Program-made: the position numbers and the translations under genes
The notes under the pieces: model-generated
Told to the model about the DNA's origin: nothing
The model's input: only the letters and a program-made list of their open reading frames with translations
The model's database searches: none
Part shown: positions 1 through 8,703 of the stretch, piece by piece
How positions within the stretch are numbered: position 1 is the first letter of the stretch
Layout: each line of letters starts with the position of its first letter
Assembly (NCBI GenBank): GCA_964519035.1
Contig: CAZFKZ010000025.1
Span: forward strand, 1-28,482
Reading direction: 5' to 3'
DNA from: CAJJBL01 sp964519035
Lineage (GTDB): Bacteria; Pseudomonadota; Alphaproteobacteria; Puniceispirillales; Marisalimonadaceae
DNA: 28,482 nucleotides

Positions 1-37
1 ATACAACTACAAGTGGTGCACATAAGATGAACTTAAC

Positions 38-55
38 TTCTCGCTACCCGCTCCA
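38..55 (+). other. tRNA-Gly 3'-end-like fragment (possible attachment-site repeat)
   Basis: These 18 bases read like the 3' end of a glycine tRNA: the 3' half of a T-stem (CTCGC), the 3' strand of an acceptor stem (TACCCGC) and TCCA. The sequence to the left does not continue as a tRNA: the T-loop consensus, the matching T-stem half and an anticodon arm are all absent. It is therefore at most a fragment. Such fragments arise when an integrative element inserts into a tRNA 3' end and leaves a short direct repeat at its far border. A chance match cannot be excluded, because the partner copy would lie outside the window. Confidence 0.35.
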
Positions 56-87
56 AAGTCATTTGGTATTTATATAGTTTTCTTTTT

Positions 88-972
88 TCACTCTTTAATT
101 TTAAATAATTTTTTTTTATTTTGTAAGAATAACGTTAATGAAACACTCACTATTATTATTAGCCCACCTATAATGGTGTATAATGATGGAGCATTATCAT
201 ACCAAATAAAGTCTAACAATATAGATACTGGTGGAATTAAATAGAGAAATAATGAAGCTTTGTTTGCTCCAAAATGTCCAACTGTATACGTCCAGGTTAA
301 ATAACCAATCGTTGTTGGAAATAAGGCTAACCAAAGAAAAGCAATCCTGACTTCGTTAGTTGAATTAATTATAAAACCAAAAGTTTCAGGAAACCAAAAA
401 AGCATAGGTATCGTTCCAAAAATTATAGTGTAGGACGCAGATGTCAATGCGCCGTAAATTGATACTAATGGTTTTAAAATATGAAAGTAGATTGCTGTCA
501 ATATTGCCGCAAATAGAATTAATGTTGCACCACTTCCCAACTCAAGTCCACCTTCTTGATCAATTGAAATTATACTCACTCCTACTAGACAAAGCGTAAT
601 ACCTAGCCAATGAATAATAGTTACTTTTTGTTTTAAAATAAGAAATCCAATTAAAGCTGTAAATAATGGATTACAATTTACAATAAAACTACTGGCACCT
701 GCCGAAACGTTTTGTTGACCATAGTTTAAGAATACATTGTACAAAAATATACCTACAAACCCTGCTGTAAAAAACCGTATTGCGTGTTCTATACTTATTT
801 TACTTTTATAGCTATAAATACACCAAGCTAATGAAAAAAATGCAGCCAAAGAAAACCTTCCTGCTCCTAAAACGAGAGGGTCAGCTGTTTGTAATAGAAA
901 TGACATAACAGGAAAAGAAGAGCCCCAGAAAAAAACTGTAAATGAAACAGCCAGAATTGGTATCATATTCAT
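88..972 (-). CDS. EamA/DMT-family permease
   Basis: A 294-residue integral membrane protein with about ten hydrophobic segments arranged as two halves (roughly residues 5-135 and 147-283), the pattern of the drug/metabolite transporter superfamily with two EamA repeats. The first half has the helix-start Asn-Pro at 100-101 and the second half the corresponding IPPVSILLDF near 246-255. The C-terminus is Lys-rich (NKKKLFKIKE), typical of a cytoplasmic tail. Members export or exchange small metabolites and amino acids; the substrate cannot be read from sequence. It lies 34 bases downstream of the solute-binding-like gene on the same strand, so the two are probably cotranscribed. Start chosen at the first ATG; the third codon is also ATG and equally possible. 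Confidence 0.85.
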   Translation of the reverse strand: MNMIPILAVSFTVFFWGSSFPVMSFLLQTADPLVLGAGRFSLAAFFSLAWCIYSYKSKISIEHAIRFFTAGFVGIFLYNVFLNYGQQNVSAGASSFIVNCNPLFTALIGFLILKQKVTIIHWLGITLCLVGVSIISIDQEGGLELGSGATLILFAAILTAIYFHILKPLVSIYGALTSASYTIIFGTIPMLFWFPETFGFIINSTNEVRIAFLWLALFPTTIGYLTWTYTVGHFGANKASLFLYLIPPVSILLDFIWYDNAPSLYTIIGGLIIIVSVSLTLFLQNKKKLFKIKE

Positions 973-1006
973 GATAGACTTTCTAATATAGACATTACTT
1001 AATTAA

Positions 1007-1729
1007 TTATTTAGGTAAAGTTAATTTTCCAATAACGTCGTATTTTAATAAAAGTTTTTGAACAAAACCATTTTCAATACTTTTTTTTATAAAGTCATTT
1101 ATAAAGTTTTCAGCCTCAACATTTCCTGGTTTGCTTCCAATGCATTGATAAACAAAAGTAAAAGCTTCAGGCAAAATTTGACACTCTTCTGTCTTTTTTA
1201 AATCATCAATTAATTTTGGCCTTAATCCAGCTAAAACTTCATACTTATTAAGTTCAAAAATAGAGAATGATTCATCTATAGTCTTTGCTCTTTTTAAAAT
1301 GGCTTTTTTGATATTTGCAGCTAGCCATAAATCATAAGCGCTTCTTTCTGCAACAGCTATCCTTACTCCTTTTTTATCAACATCTTCTAATGATTGAATA
1401 TTTGAACTTTTCCTTACTAAATAAGTTGATTCAATCAATGTATAAGGCAAACTAAATGTTATAGATTTTGCTCTTTCAGCTTCATTAGCAATATTTCCTA
1501 TATCCCAAACATCTTCTGAAACTGCGTCTGCTAGCTCTCCAGGTCTTTTAAACGGAACCAACTCAAGGTCAATGCCTAATTCATTTGCCAAGGCTTTTGC
1601 CATATCTGGAGAAACACCTTTTGGATCACCATTAGCTTCTTGGCCTGTGACTAATAAAAAATTACTTAAATTTATAGCGGCCCTAAGATATCCTTTAGGT
1701 GCTAACTGTTTTAAAATTACATCTAGCAT
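1007..1729 (-). CDS. Solute-binding-protein-like (SBP_bac_3 fold), no signal peptide
   Basis: A 240-residue protein resembling family-3 periplasmic amino-acid-binding proteins: an N-terminal strand (LRAAINLSNFLL), the motif GVSPDMAKALANELGIDLELV near residues 38-58, a WDIGNIANEAERAKSITFS stretch near 74-92, and the hinge region QSLEDVDKKGVRIAVAERS near 112-130. Secreted relatives begin with a signal peptide. This one starts directly in the mature domain, and an in-frame TAA about 30 bases upstream of the ATG, with no start codon between, rules out a longer N-terminus. It would therefore stay in the cytoplasm unless exported in some unusual way. No ABC permease or ATPase partner is present; the downstream neighbour is an EamA permease. 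The function is unknown; a cytoplasmic ligand-binding or sensing role is inference. Confidence 0.75.
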   Translation of the reverse strand: MLDVILKQLAPKGYLRAAINLSNFLLVTGQEANGDPKGVSPDMAKALANELGIDLELVPFKRPGELADAVSEDVWDIGNIANEAERAKSITFSLPYTLIESTYLVRKSSNIQSLEDVDKKGVRIAVAERSAYDLWLAANIKKAILKRAKTIDESFSIFELNKYEVLAGLRPKLIDDLKKTEECQILPEAFTFVYQCIGSKPGNVEAENFINDFIKKSIENGFVQKLLLKYDVIGKLTLPK

Positions 1730-1912
1730 ATATAACTCTTTTCTTTTTATATTTGATTAATAAACATACTAAATTTTATTCTAGAAATATATATTAAAAC
1801 GAAAATTGATGATTAATAATTAGGCATATTTAAATTTTAAAAATAAATAACGACCCTTTTTTTGATTAAGTTCACAAAGATGCTAATGTAAAGAACTTTT
1901 TGTGGGGTAATC

Positions 1913-3223
1913 ATGGATAATTTATACAAAACTAAAAAAATTTTTTCAAAATTTTATGTTATACTATTTACAATTGTTCTAACTTTTTTTTCTTACCCTG
2001 TAATGGCTGAAGTTAATAGTGGTGATACAGCATGGATATTATCCTCCACTGCACTTGTTTTATTTATGACTCTTCCGGGACTAGCTTTATTTTACGCAGG
2101 ACTCGTTAACTCTAAGAATGTTGTTTCTGTATTAATGCAACATTTTTCTCTTGCTTGTTTGGTATCAATTATATGGGTTGTAATTGGTTATAGCTTAGCT
2201 TTTACATCAGGAAATTTATGGATAGGTGATTTAAGTAATATGTTCATGAAATCTATAAATTTAAGCAGTGTTTCTGGAACAGTTCCTGAAAGCTTGTTTG
2301 CAACATTTCAAATGACTTTTGCAATTATTACACCTGCATTAATTATAGGTGCTTTTGTTGAAAGAATAAAATTTTCCGCAATGCTTATCTTTATCTCATT
2401 ATGGATAATAATTGTTTATGCGCCAGTTACACATTGGGTTTGGGGAGGAGGACTATTATCTTCTTGGGGAGTAATGGACTTCGCAGGTGGGATTGTAGTT
2501 CATGCAACAGCCGGAACAGCAGCTTTAGTTACGGCTTTAACTCTAGGAAAAAGACGTGGGTTCCCTAAATCTATAACTCCTCCACACAGCCCTATACTCA
2601 CAATGATTGGAGCAGCAATGCTTTGGGTTGGATGGTTTGGGTTTAACGGTGGCTCTGCATTAGGAGCCAATAGTAGTGCTGGCATGGCAATGTTAGTTAC
2701 ACATATTTCTGCATCTACAGCAGCATTAGTTTGGATGGTTATAGAATGGATAAGGTTTGGAAAACCGTCATTGATTGGAGCGGTTACAGGAATGGTAGCT
2801 GGTTTAGCGACTATTACACCAGCTTCAGGTTATGTTGGTGTGCCAGGAGGACTAATACTAGGTTTTTCTGGCGGTTTATTGTGTTATTTAGCCGTTGACT
2901 ATATCCGAGGAAAACTACAAATCGATGATAGTTTGGATGTTTTTGCGGTTCATGGAGTTGGAGGCATATTAGGATCTTTATTAGTTGCTTTTCTAGCGAC
3001 ATCATCATTTTCAGGTTTAGGTTTACCTGAAGGCCAAACAGCTGGATCACAATTCTTTATTCAATTCAAGGGTACTGCACTAACTGTTGTATGGACTGCA
3101 GTTTTTACATATTTAATTTTAAAATTAACTGCATATTTGACCCCTCTTCGAGTTGATGAAGATGAAGAAATAGAAGGTTTAGATTTGCGCTCTCATGGAG
3201 AAAAAGGATACCACTCAGATTAA
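1913..3223 (+). CDS. amtB: Ammonium transporter AmtB
   Basis: A 436-residue Amt/Rh-family channel that carries ammonium across the inner membrane. The N-terminus is a signal peptide with predicted cleavage after Ala32 (YPVMA), as in E. coli AmtB, followed by about eleven membrane helices. Key residues are present: Asp189 in MDFAGG, the first pore histidine His197 in VVHATAG, the second pore histidine His347 in FAVHGVGG, and FNGGSALGAN near 244-253. The C-terminal tail (from about 405) is the region that contacts the PII trimer in this family. It is followed after 12 bases by a PII gene. A purine-rich GGGG sits 8-9 bases before the ATG. I found no convincing sigma-54 promoter in the 183 bases upstream. 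Confidence 0.97.
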   Translation: MDNLYKTKKIFSKFYVILFTIVLTFFSYPVMAEVNSGDTAWILSSTALVLFMTLPGLALFYAGLVNSKNVVSVLMQHFSLACLVSIIWVVIGYSLAFTSGNLWIGDLSNMFMKSINLSSVSGTVPESLFATFQMTFAIITPALIIGAFVERIKFSAMLIFISLWIIIVYAPVTHWVWGGGLLSSWGVMDFAGGIVVHATAGTAALVTALTLGKRRGFPKSITPPHSPILTMIGAAMLWVGWFGFNGGSALGANSSAGMAMLVTHISASTAALVWMVIEWIRFGKPSLIGAVTGMVAGLATITPASGYVGVPGGLILGFSGGLLCYLAVDYIRGKLQIDDSLDVFAVHGVGGILGSLLVAFLATSSFSGLGLPEGQTAGSQFFIQFKGTALTVVWTAVFTYLILKLTAYLTPLRVDEDEEIEGLDLRSHGEKGYHSD

Positions 3224-3235
3224 AGGAATCATTAC

Positions 3236-3574
3236 ATGAAATATTTTATTGCAATTATTAAACCTTTTAAATTAGACGATGTAAGGAATGCTTTGACTGA
3301 AATTGGAGTTGAAGGATTAACAGCCTCAGAGGTTAGAGGTTTTGGTAGACAAAGAGGTCAAACTGAAATTTACCGTGGAGCTGAATATAGCATATCTTTT
3401 GTGCCTAAATTGAAAATAGAAATAGCTGTTTCAGATGAAATGGAAACAGCTGTTCACGATGCCTTGATACAAAGTGCGGCAACTGGTCAGATTGGTGATG
3501 GGAAAATATTTGTATTAGATCTTCATAGCGCAACAAGAATTAGAACAGGTGAAAAAGAAAATAATGCACTTTAA
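3236..3574 (+). CDS. glnK: PII nitrogen regulatory protein (GlnK/GlnB)
   Basis: A 112-residue PII signal-transduction protein, full length. It begins MKYFIAIIKPFKLDDV, has the GFGRQRGQTEIYRGAEY T-loop with the uridylylation tyrosine at position 51, and ends with the TGQIGDGKIFVLDL and IRTGE motifs of the C-terminal signature. PII trimers sense ATP/ADP and 2-oxoglutarate and, when unmodified, plug AmtB. The gene follows amtB by 12 bases on the same strand, so a GlnK-type role is likely. Sequence alone does not separate GlnK from GlnB. The order amtB-then-PII is the reverse of the common glnK-amtB arrangement. The gene ends 12 bases from the convergent queG. Confidence 0.95.
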   Translation: MKYFIAIIKPFKLDDVRNALTEIGVEGLTASEVRGFGRQRGQTEIYRGAEYSISFVPKLKIEIAVSDEMETAVHDALIQSAATGQIGDGKIFVLDLHSATRIRTGEKENNAL

Positions 3575-3586
3575 TATTATTTTTGA

Positions 3587-4714
3587 TTAGTTCCATTCTT
3601 CAATAACAGAATAATCCGTTTCAATTCTTTTGCTTTGATTTTCAGTGCTCTGAATGATTTCTTCTTGAGCTAACTGTTTAACAGCCCAAATTGCAGCCCC
3701 CCTAACTAAGTAAGAGGAGTCTTGTAATACTAATTTAACTAAATATGGAACTAAATTAGGATTAGAACTGTTTCCCGCAGCTATACAACAATTTCTAATA
3801 AATCTATCTCTACCAATTCTTTTAACTGGAGACCCTCTAAATTTTAACCTAAACTCTTTGTCAGATAACTTTAAAAGCTCTAACAATTCAAAATTATAGT
3901 TATACTCACTGTTGGTAAATTTAATTTCATTAGACACTTTTGCGTATTTATTCCAGGGACAGATTGCTAAACAATCATCACACCCAAATATTTTGTTACC
4001 AATTGCTTTTCTGTATATTTTTGGAATTGTATTTTTATTCTCAATGGTAAGATAAGAGATACATTTTCTAGCGTCTAACTTATTAGGGCCGTCAAAAGCA
4101 TCTGTGGGGCATATTTTAATACATTTATCACATGTTCCACAGTGATCTAACTCAGGAACGTTATATTTTAAAACTTTATTAACTAGAATAACTCCTAAAA
4201 AAAGCCAAGATCCAAAATCTCGTGATACTAAGTTTGTGTGCTTACCTTGCCAACCCATTCCAGATTTTTGAGCAAGTGGCTTTTCCATTAAAGGAGCAGT
4301 ATCAACAAAAACCTTCACTTTAGTCTCGTAACGTTTGTCCATTCGAGATATTAGTTTACTAGAAAATTCTTTTAATCTTCCTTTTATAACATCGTGATAA
4401 TCTTTACCCTGAGCATAAATAGATATATTACCTAAAGATTTATATTTATTTTTTTCTAATGGATCATATTTAGGACCATAGTTTAAACCAAGAATAATTG
4501 CAGATTTAGCTTCTGGCCATAAATTTAATGGAGACTTACGCCGTTCAAATGTATCTTCGATCCAATCCATATCTCCATGAAAACCTAATTCAATAAATTT
4601 TTTGAGGCGTAAACCTATAATTGCAGGTAAAGATGGGTCGACAATTTTACATACATCAAATTTAAGCTCTTTTGCTAATTGATTAGTTAAAATGCTGGCG
4701 TTCTTTTCATTCAT
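3587..4714 (-). CDS. queG: Epoxyqueuosine reductase QueG
   Basis: A 375-residue enzyme that reduces epoxyqueuosine to queuosine in tRNA, the last step of the pathway; the family uses cobalamin and two [4Fe-4S] clusters. The catalytic aspartate is Asp138 in VFVDTAPLMEK. Ferredoxin-type cysteines are Cys192, 195, 198 and 202 (CGTCDKCIKICP), with Cys218 and Cys245, 248, 252 (CDDCLAICPWN) completing the two clusters. The last ~100 residues are helical, HEAT-like, as in longer QueG proteins. It lies 18 bases downstream of tgt and is the last gene of kdsD-queA-tgt-queG. It would depend on the SUF system encoded nearby for its clusters. Confidence 0.95.
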   Translation of the reverse strand: MNEKNASILTNQLAKELKFDVCKIVDPSLPAIIGLRLKKFIELGFHGDMDWIEDTFERRKSPLNLWPEAKSAIILGLNYGPKYDPLEKNKYKSLGNISIYAQGKDYHDVIKGRLKEFSSKLISRMDKRYETKVKVFVDTAPLMEKPLAQKSGMGWQGKHTNLVSRDFGSWLFLGVILVNKVLKYNVPELDHCGTCDKCIKICPTDAFDGPNKLDARKCISYLTIENKNTIPKIYRKAIGNKIFGCDDCLAICPWNKYAKVSNEIKFTNSEYNYNFELLELLKLSDKEFRLKFRGSPVKRIGRDRFIRNCCIAAGNSSNPNLVPYLVKLVLQDSSYLVRGAAIWAVKQLAQEEIIQSTENQSKRIETDYSVIEEWN

Positions 4715-4732
4715 TAGAATAATTACTCAAAA

Positions 4733-5863
4733 TCATTTAAAATCAATATCACCAGAATAGTATTGCCTTAAAAAACTATCTTCATATAATTCAAATTTAT
4801 CCATTTTTATTGCATTTTTTATGTTTTTCATTAAATCTAAATAAAAATGTATATTATGTAAGCTTAATAACATTAGACCTAATATTTCTTGTGCTCTAAA
4901 TAAATGATGCAGATAAGACCGTGTAAAATTTCTACATGTATGACAGATACAATTTTCATCTAATGGCCTATCATCCAATATATGTCTGGCATTTTTAATG
5001 TTCACAGTTCCTCTAGACGTAAAAGCTTGCCCAGTTCTACCTGATCGAGTTGGTAAAACACAATCAAACATATCAACACCACGCTTAACCGCACCAATTA
5101 AATCATCAGGTTTACCAACACCCATTAGATATCTTGGTTTATCTTTAGGCATATGTATAGTCGTTTGATCTAATGTTTTAAACATCAATTCTTGACCTTC
5201 ACCAACAGCTAATCCTCCAATAGCATAACCTTCAAAGTTATTTTTAATTAGTTTTTCTACTGATTCTTTTCTTAAATCTTCGAAAATAGAACCCTGAACA
5301 ATACCAAATTGAGCATATCCGTCACGATCTATAAATGCATCTCTACTTCTTATTGCCCAATTTAAAGATAGTTTCATTGATCTTTGAGATTCTTCATATG
5401 TTGCTGGAAAAGGAATACACTCATCTAACTGCATAGTAATAGTTGCATCGAGTGCATTTTGAATATCAGTACTTTTTTCTGGAGATAAAAAATATTTTGT
5501 TCCATCTAGGTGAGATTTAAAAGTAACACCATCTTCAGTGATTTTTCTTAGTTTACCTAAACTCATGATTTGAAAACCACCAGAATCTGTTAAAAGAGGC
5601 TTGTTCCACCCCATAAATTTCCTTACTCCTCCCATTTTTCTGATGTTTTCTTGTCCAGGCCTTAACATTAAATGATAGGTATTTGCTAAAATAATTTGAG
5701 CACCAGCTGCATCAACATCCCGTAAATGCATTGCCTTAACACTAGCAGCAGTTCCAACCGGCATAAATATAGGCGTATCTATATCACCGTGAGCAGTCGT
5801 TAATTTTCCTAACCTTGCATGATTATCTTGCTTAATTAATTTAAATTTAAAATTTTTGTTCAT
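4733..5863 (-). CDS. tgt: Queuine/preQ1 tRNA-guanine transglycosylase Tgt
   Basis: A 376-residue enzyme exchanging guanine-34 in GUN-anticodon tRNAs for preQ1. Asp93 lies in DSGGFQ (general base), Asp267 in MFDCVLPTR is the nucleophile, and the zinc site is Cys305, Cys307, Cys310 and His336, all shifted by three or four residues relative to E. coli Tgt. Length is normal. Only three bases separate it from queA upstream, so the two are almost certainly cotranscribed; QueA acts directly on its product. Confidence 0.97.
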   Translation of the reverse strand: MNKNFKFKLIKQDNHARLGKLTTAHGDIDTPIFMPVGTAASVKAMHLRDVDAAGAQIILANTYHLMLRPGQENIRKMGGVRKFMGWNKPLLTDSGGFQIMSLGKLRKITEDGVTFKSHLDGTKYFLSPEKSTDIQNALDATITMQLDECIPFPATYEESQRSMKLSLNWAIRSRDAFIDRDGYAQFGIVQGSIFEDLRKESVEKLIKNNFEGYAIGGLAVGEGQELMFKTLDQTTIHMPKDKPRYLMGVGKPDDLIGAVKRGVDMFDCVLPTRSGRTGQAFTSRGTVNIKNARHILDDRPLDENCICHTCRNFTRSYLHHLFRAQEILGLMLLSLHNIHFYLDLMKNIKNAIKMDKFELYEDSFLRQYYSGDIDFK

Positions 5864-5866
5864 TCA

Positions 5867-6907
5867 TTATTCCCAATTATTTTTTCGAAATATACAACTA
5901 TCCCCATAAGAAAAAAATCTATATTTATTTTGTATTGCGTGATTATAAGCTTTGAAAAGGCTTTCTCTTCCGTAGAAAGCTGAAACCAACATTAACAAAG
6001 TAGATTTTGGTGTATGAAAGTTTGTTATTAGTAGATCTACAATATTAAATTTAAATCCAGGCGTTATATAAAGTTTAGTAAAACCAGACCAAGGCACAAT
6101 TGCACCTCTATTCTTCAAAGCTATTGTTTCTAAAATTCTTAAGCTTGTTGTTCCTAAAGCTATGATTCTCTTTTTATTCAAAATAGCATTATTTATTATG
6201 TTTGATGTTTGTAAGCTTAAGGATCCCCATTCCTCATGCATTGAATGATTTAAAACATTTTCAACTTTAACAGGCAAAAAAGTGCCTGCTCCTACATGCA
6301 AAGTAATTGGAGCTATTAAAACACCTTTTTTTTCTAATTCGTTTTGAAGCTCATCAGTAAAATGTAACCCAGCTGTTGGAGCTGCAACAGCACCTTCATT
6401 GGCTGCAAAAATAGTTTGATAGTCAGATTTATCTTTATTATTTTTTATATCTCTTTTTATATATGGAGGCAGAGGCATTGTGCCTTGTTTGTTAACTTCT
6501 GCTAACAAAATGTGTTCATCTTTGTTAAATTCTAACAACACATCTCCAGCAATATATTTTTCAATTATTTTTGCTTTAAGATTATTTTTAAAAACTAAAA
6601 TCTCGTTTAATCTACATTTTCTCCCAGGCTTTAAGAACGCTCTCCATGTATTTTTATTTACCTTCAAGTGTAAAGTAACTTCAATGTCAACATCATCTCT
6701 CTTTCCAAATAAACGTGATGGTATAACTTTTGTATTATTAATAACTATAACATCTCCTGAGTTAAGAATACTTGGGAGGTTTAGGAATTTTATATCATCG
6801 AAACTGTCACCAATACATGATAACAAACGAGAACTATCTCTAGGAAAACAAGGTTTTTGAGCAATTAAATTTATGTCTAATTCATAATCAAATAGTGAGA
6901 TATCCAT
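5867..6907 (-). CDS. queA: S-adenosylmethionine:tRNA ribosyltransferase-isomerase QueA
   Basis: A 346-residue cytoplasmic enzyme that transfers and isomerises the ribosyl group of S-adenosylmethionine onto preQ1-tRNA, giving epoxyqueuosine. Recognisable are the N-terminal FDYELDINLIAQKPCFPRDS, the central APTAGLHFT, LHVGAGTFLPV, and NFHTPKSTLLMLVSAF near the C-terminus. Length is normal for the family. It sits between kdsD (19-base gap) and tgt (3-base gap). Genes for making preQ1 (queC, queD, queE, queF) are not in this window, so the window alone does not show whether preQ1 is made or salvaged. Confidence 0.96.
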   Translation of the reverse strand: MDISLFDYELDINLIAQKPCFPRDSSRLLSCIGDSFDDIKFLNLPSILNSGDVIVINNTKVIPSRLFGKRDDVDIEVTLHLKVNKNTWRAFLKPGRKCRLNEILVFKNNLKAKIIEKYIAGDVLLEFNKDEHILLAEVNKQGTMPLPPYIKRDIKNNKDKSDYQTIFAANEGAVAAPTAGLHFTDELQNELEKKGVLIAPITLHVGAGTFLPVKVENVLNHSMHEEWGSLSLQTSNIINNAILNKKRIIALGTTSLRILETIALKNRGAIVPWSGFTKLYITPGFKFNIVDLLITNFHTPKSTLLMLVSAFYGRESLFKAYNHAIQNKYRFFSYGDSCIFRKNNWE

Positions 6908-6926
6908 TTAAAAAACCTAAGAAAAA

Positions 6927-7874
6927 TTATTCGAAAATCTGAATAACCCCTACTACCTCGTCTATTTTATTTTTTACAACTAAACACTGAACTTTTGCTT
7001 CACGCATTCTAATTTCTGCTAATTGTAAATTATCGGTTTCAAGTGCAGTTAAAGGTTTAATATTCATTAAATCTGTTGCTTTAAGGTTACTAAAATTTGG
7101 TTTATCTATTAGTGCACGCCTAATATCACCATCAGTGATGACTCCGTATAAATATTTTTTTGACCCAACAAGAGCTAAACCAAGACGACCTTCAGTCATT
7201 TTAATCAAAACATCTTGAACGCTAGATGCCTTATCGACAAAAGGTAAATTACTTTGTTTCATTTCATCTTGAACGTTAGACAAAAGTCTTTTTCCTAGTG
7301 TCCCCCCTGGATGAGTTAAAGCAAAATCTTCTGGTTTAAAATTTTTTAACTCCATCAAAGAAACCGCTAATGCATCACCCAGAACCATAGTTATCATAGT
7401 GGATGTAGTTGGAGCTAAATTTAATGGACATGCCTCTCTATCAACAGACATATCTAATATGATTTTTGCTTCAGAAGCTAATGTAGAATTTTTTACACCG
7501 GTAAGCGCTATTATTGTAACCCCTAATCTTTTTAATGCTGGAATTAAAACTAATATTTCATCTGTTTCTCCAGAGTATGATATTAAAAGTATTACAGAGT
7601 TTGGTTGAACTTTTCCTAAATCACCGTGTATTGCCTCAGCAGGATGTAAAAATATACTTGGTGTACCAGTAGAAGCTAGGGTTGATGAAATTTTTCTTCC
7701 TACAAGACCAGACTTTCCCATGCCACATACTATTATATGTCCAGACGCTTTATGCATTAAGTCTGAGGCTGCTATAAAGTCATCTCCAAGCATTTTTTCA
7801 AATCTTTTTATAGCTAATTTGTAAGCCTTTGTTAAACTAAGTGCTGTTTCTATTGCATTCATTAAATTCACCAT
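6927..7874 (-). CDS. kdsD: D-arabinose 5-phosphate isomerase (KdsD/KpsF family)
   Basis: A 315-residue sugar isomerase that interconverts ribulose 5-phosphate and arabinose 5-phosphate, the first step toward Kdo of lipopolysaccharide. An SIS domain (about residues 35-190) carries CGMGKSG at 50-56, SYSGETDE at 99-106 and HPGGTLGKRLL at 188-198; two CBS domains fill the rest (about 205-315), including YGVITDGDIRRALI. It starts the queuosine-gene run but has no pathway link to it. The start at MVNL is the first ATG; a second ATG four codons later (7862) is also plausible. It diverges from NAD kinase. KdsD, GutQ and KpsF cannot be told apart by sequence; KdsD is chosen because the organism appears to make LPS. 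Confidence 0.92.
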   Translation of the reverse strand: MVNLMNAIETALSLTKAYKLAIKRFEKMLGDDFIAASDLMHKASGHIIVCGMGKSGLVGRKISSTLASTGTPSIFLHPAEAIHGDLGKVQPNSVILLISYSGETDEILVLIPALKRLGVTIIALTGVKNSTLASEAKIILDMSVDREACPLNLAPTTSTMITMVLGDALAVSLMELKNFKPEDFALTHPGGTLGKRLLSNVQDEMKQSNLPFVDKASSVQDVLIKMTEGRLGLALVGSKKYLYGVITDGDIRRALIDKPNFSNLKATDLMNIKPLTALETDNLQLAEIRMREAKVQCLVVKNKIDEVVGVIQIFE

Positions 7875-7935
7875 TTATCATACAATTTGTTTTAGCTTGA
7901 AATAAGAAAAAATACTACAAAAAGGGTTAAATATC

Positions 7936-8697
7936 TTGAAAATTCATTTTAGTATTGCAAAGAATAAAAAAGCAAAAACAGCTGCTATTAATTTGCTTAA
8001 TCTATATGGGCAGACTGAACTATCAAAAGCCGAAATCATAGTTGCTGTTGGTGGTGATGGAGCTATGTTGGCGGCTATGAGAGAGAGTATTTCTTTTAAC
8101 ATTCCTGTTTTTGGACTTAATAGAGGAAACATAGGCTTTCTGATGAATGAGTTTGAAGAATTAAACTTAATTCAAAGATTAAGAGAAGCTTATGAAATAA
8201 TTGTCCATCCTCTAGAAATGGTTGCAGTTGATTCAAAAAATAACAAATATATTGAACTTGCTATAAATGAGGTTTCTATCTTTAGGAGAACACATCAAAG
8301 TGCTATTATATCTATTAAGATTGATGAAACTGAAAGATTAAATGAACTTACCTGTGACGGAGTAATGGTTGCTACCCCTGTAGGTTCAACAGCCTATAAT
8401 TTATCAGCACACGGACCTATTTTGCCTATTGGATCAGAAATATTAGCTTTAACTCCTATAAGCCCTTTCAGACCCAGAAGATGGAGAGGTGCCTTAATTA
8501 AAAATAAGTCTACAGTAGAGTTTAATATTATTAATTCAAAACTTAGACCAGTTAGTGCTAGTGCGGACTCTAAGGAAGTAAAAAATATAGAAAAAGTTTT
8601 TGTATCTCAAAGGCATGACATTGATCTAAAAATCCTCTATGATAAAACAAATAATATGGAAGATAAATATTTAAAAGAGCAATTTTCTATAGGGTAA
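7936..8697 (+). CDS. nadK: NAD kinase
   Basis: A 253-residue kinase that phosphorylates NAD to NADP. Motifs: GGDG at 39-42, FGLNRGNIGFL near 59-69, the substrate-binding Asn111-Glu112, and DGVMVATPVGSTAY at 141-154. It is the short form without an N-terminal extension. The start is TTG, supported by the Shine-Dalgarno-like AAAGGG at 7921-7926, nine bases ahead, and by the N-terminal strand beginning immediately after. No in-frame ATG lies between that site and the first conserved residues. It ends six bases from the convergent ABC transporter gene. Confidence 0.94.
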   Translation: MKIHFSIAKNKKAKTAAINLLNLYGQTELSKAEIIVAVGGDGAMLAAMRESISFNIPVFGLNRGNIGFLMNEFEELNLIQRLREAYEIIVHPLEMVAVDSKNNKYIELAINEVSIFRRTHQSAIISIKIDETERLNELTCDGVMVATPVGSTAYNLSAHGPILPIGSEILALTPISPFRPRRWRGALIKNKSTVEFNIINSKLRPVSASADSKEVKNIEKVFVSQRHDIDLKILYDKTNNMEDKYLKEQFSIG

Positions 8698-8703
8698 ATA
8701 AAT

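Noticed and set aside
1..55. A complete tRNA-Gly gene at the left edge
   Set aside because: Only the last 18 bases fit. The T-loop, the 5' half of the T-stem and an anticodon arm are absent in the bases to the left, so only a fragment is reported.
1730..1912. Sigma-54/NtrC-type promoter for amtB-PII
   Set aside because: I looked for GG-N10-GC-like -24/-12 elements and found none. The GGGG near 1901 is in ribosome-site position instead.
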